Of a stretch of 14,458 bases of DNA, positions 13,538 through 14,458 are shown one piece after another. Source of the stretch: an uncultured Opitutia bacterium (GTDB lineage: Bacteria > Verrucomicrobiota > Verrucomicrobiia > Opitutales > UBA953); contig CALNBE010000198.1 in assembly GCA_937874455.1 (NCBI GenBank), forward strand, positions 1 through 14,458. The letters are read 5' to 3'. The notes under the pieces were generated by a model, which was given only the letters and a program-made list of their open reading frames with translations, was not told where the DNA came from and did not search any database. Each line of letters starts with the position of its first letter. Position 1 is the first letter of the stretch. The position numbers were made by a program, and so were the translations under genes.

Positions 13538-14458
13538 ATGAGCACAAAAGTTGGAATTATCGGCGCCGGAGGCATGGTGCGCTATCATGCGGCGGGATTC
13601 AGAAGCGCGGGCGCGGAAATCGTCGCCATCGCCGACGCAAACATTTCTGCCGCAGAGCGCACCGCCGGACGCGAGAACATTCCCCAGTTCTTCGGCAGCG
13701 TCGCCGAAATGCTGAAAAAAGTCCCCGAGCTGGACGCGGTCTCCGTCATCGTCCCCAACAAATTTCACGCTCCGCTGGCCCTCGAGGCGCTCAAGGCCAA
13801 GAAGCACGTTTTCTGCGAAAAGCCGCCGGCCATGAACGCAGCAGAAGCCAAGGCCATCGCCGACGCCGCCAAGCGCGCGAAGAAAACCCTGATGTTCAAT
13901 TTCAACAACCGCGCCCGCCCCGAATCCTACGCGATGATGGACTACATCAAGCAGGGCGTGACCGGAAAAATCAATTCTGCCCAAGCCAAATGGATTCGCC
14001 GCACCGGCATCCCGGGCTTCGGCGGCTGGTTCACCACCAAGGCCCTCTCCGGCGGCGGCCCGCTCATCGACCTGCTCCACATGCTCGATCTGGCCATGTA
14101 TTTCATGGGCTATCCCGAGCCGGAATGGGTGATGGCCCAAACTTTCAGCGACCACATCAAGGACAAGTCCTTCAAGGGCCCTTGGGGCATCCCCGACGTC
14201 GCCAAGGGCGTGACCGACGTGGAGAACGCCTGCCACGGCTTCATCCGCTTCAAGACCGGCCAGGTGCTCACGCTGCAAAACTCCTGGGCGGAAATGATCA
14301 AGCGCGAGGAGGTCTCCGTCACCTTCCAGGGCACCAAGGCCGGCGGTCTGGTCCGCCGTCTTTTCGGACGCGACGGGCTTGACGAAACCGCCATCGACAC
14401 CTGCGAACTCTACACGCACGAAAACGGCCGCCCGGTGAACCGCGAGATCACTGTCACC
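13538..14458 (+). CDS. Gfo/Idh/MocA family oxidoreductase, truncated by the window edge
   Basis: An open frame of 307 codons from ATG 13538 with no stop before the window ends. The N-terminus is a Rossmann fold (KVGIIGAGGMVRYH, G9 and G11), followed by the family's nucleotide-binding loop HVFCEKPPA with the conserved Lys in EKP (K95). The C-terminal motif GGGPLIDLLHMLDLA carries D178, H181 and D184, the usual place of catalytic residues. These NAD(P)-dependent enzymes oxidise or reduce sugars and inositols; the substrate cannot be read here. Most members are 330-400 residues, so a short C-terminal part is missing. No Shine-Dalgarno sequence precedes the ATG and I see no convincing promoter in the 118-base divergent gap. 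Lys is mostly AAG here, and no copy of the repeated 10-mer occurs, unlike the adjoining helicase gene. Confidence 0.9.
   Translation, partial: MSTKVGIIGAGGMVRYHAAGFRSAGAEIVAIADANISAAERTAGRENIPQFFGSVAEMLKKVPELDAVSVIVPNKFHAPLALEALKAKKHVFCEKPPAMNAAEAKAIADAAKRAKKTLMFNFNNRARPESYAMMDYIKQGVTGKINSAQAKWIRRTGIPGFGGWFTTKALSGGGPLIDLLHMLDLAMYFMGYPEPEWVMAQTFSDHIKDKSFKGPWGIPDVAKGVTDVENACHGFIRFKTGQVLTLQNSWAEMIKREEVSVTFQGTKAGGLVRRLFGRDGLDETAIDTCELYTHENGRPVNREITVT

Noticed and set aside
12286..14382. A 698-codon plus-strand frame crossing the helicase start and the oxidoreductase
   Set aside because: It is a shadow of the minus-strand helicase and of the Gfo/Idh gene, which is in another plus frame and shows a clear Rossmann fold.

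Overview
The window is GC-rich (my estimate is about two-thirds GC), tightly packed bacterial DNA with no rRNA, tRNA, CRISPR array or insertion sequence that I can see. Lipoprotein and outer-membrane-type genes point to a Gram-negative host. The mix of an aryl-polyene-type pathway, a GxGYxYP-family secreted protein and a Gfo/Idh/MocA oxidoreductase suggests Verrucomicrobiota, perhaps an Opitutales relative. That placement is inference and not proven by any marker gene here.

Bases 1 to about 6500 (+ strand) are the 3' part of an aryl polyene (APE)-type biosynthetic operon. In order it holds the end of a LolA-like gene, an MMPL exporter, a FabB-like ketosynthase, a hotdog dehydratase, a FabG-like ketoreductase, a FabF-like ketosynthase and a small lipoprotein, closed by a strong intrinsic terminator (6506-6532). 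Most junctions are GTGA or ATGA overlaps, so translation is probably coupled. The ketosynthases, ketoreductase and dehydratase would extend and desaturate an ACP-bound aryl starter. The exporter and LolA-like protein would move the lipidic product to the outer membrane. The priming ligase, ACPs, thioesterase and other subunits should lie upstream of base 1. A DUF3261 lipoprotein (6591-7172), a family that goes with these clusters, lies just past the terminator.

Guanine deaminase (guaD, 7268-7741, +) follows, convergent with a minus-strand block. Reading leftwards on the minus strand from 13419, that block is an XPD/DinG-type helicase with an N-terminal RecB-like nuclease domain, a small lipoprotein, hemE with its own terminator (9475-9494), and a secreted GxGYxYP protein. 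A Gfo/Idh/MocA oxidoreductase starts divergently at 13538 and runs off the right edge.

The most striking signal is not a gene. The 10-mer TTTCCTCCGC (reverse GCGGAGGAAA) occurs 25 times by my hand count. It is 21:4 biased to the plus strand whichever way the genes point, is denser in the short intergenic gaps than in genes, and sits almost always in one reading phase inside genes. It is absent from the best-conserved enzymes. It behaves like a genome-wide, strand-polar DNA word of the uptake-sequence, Chi or KOPS kind.
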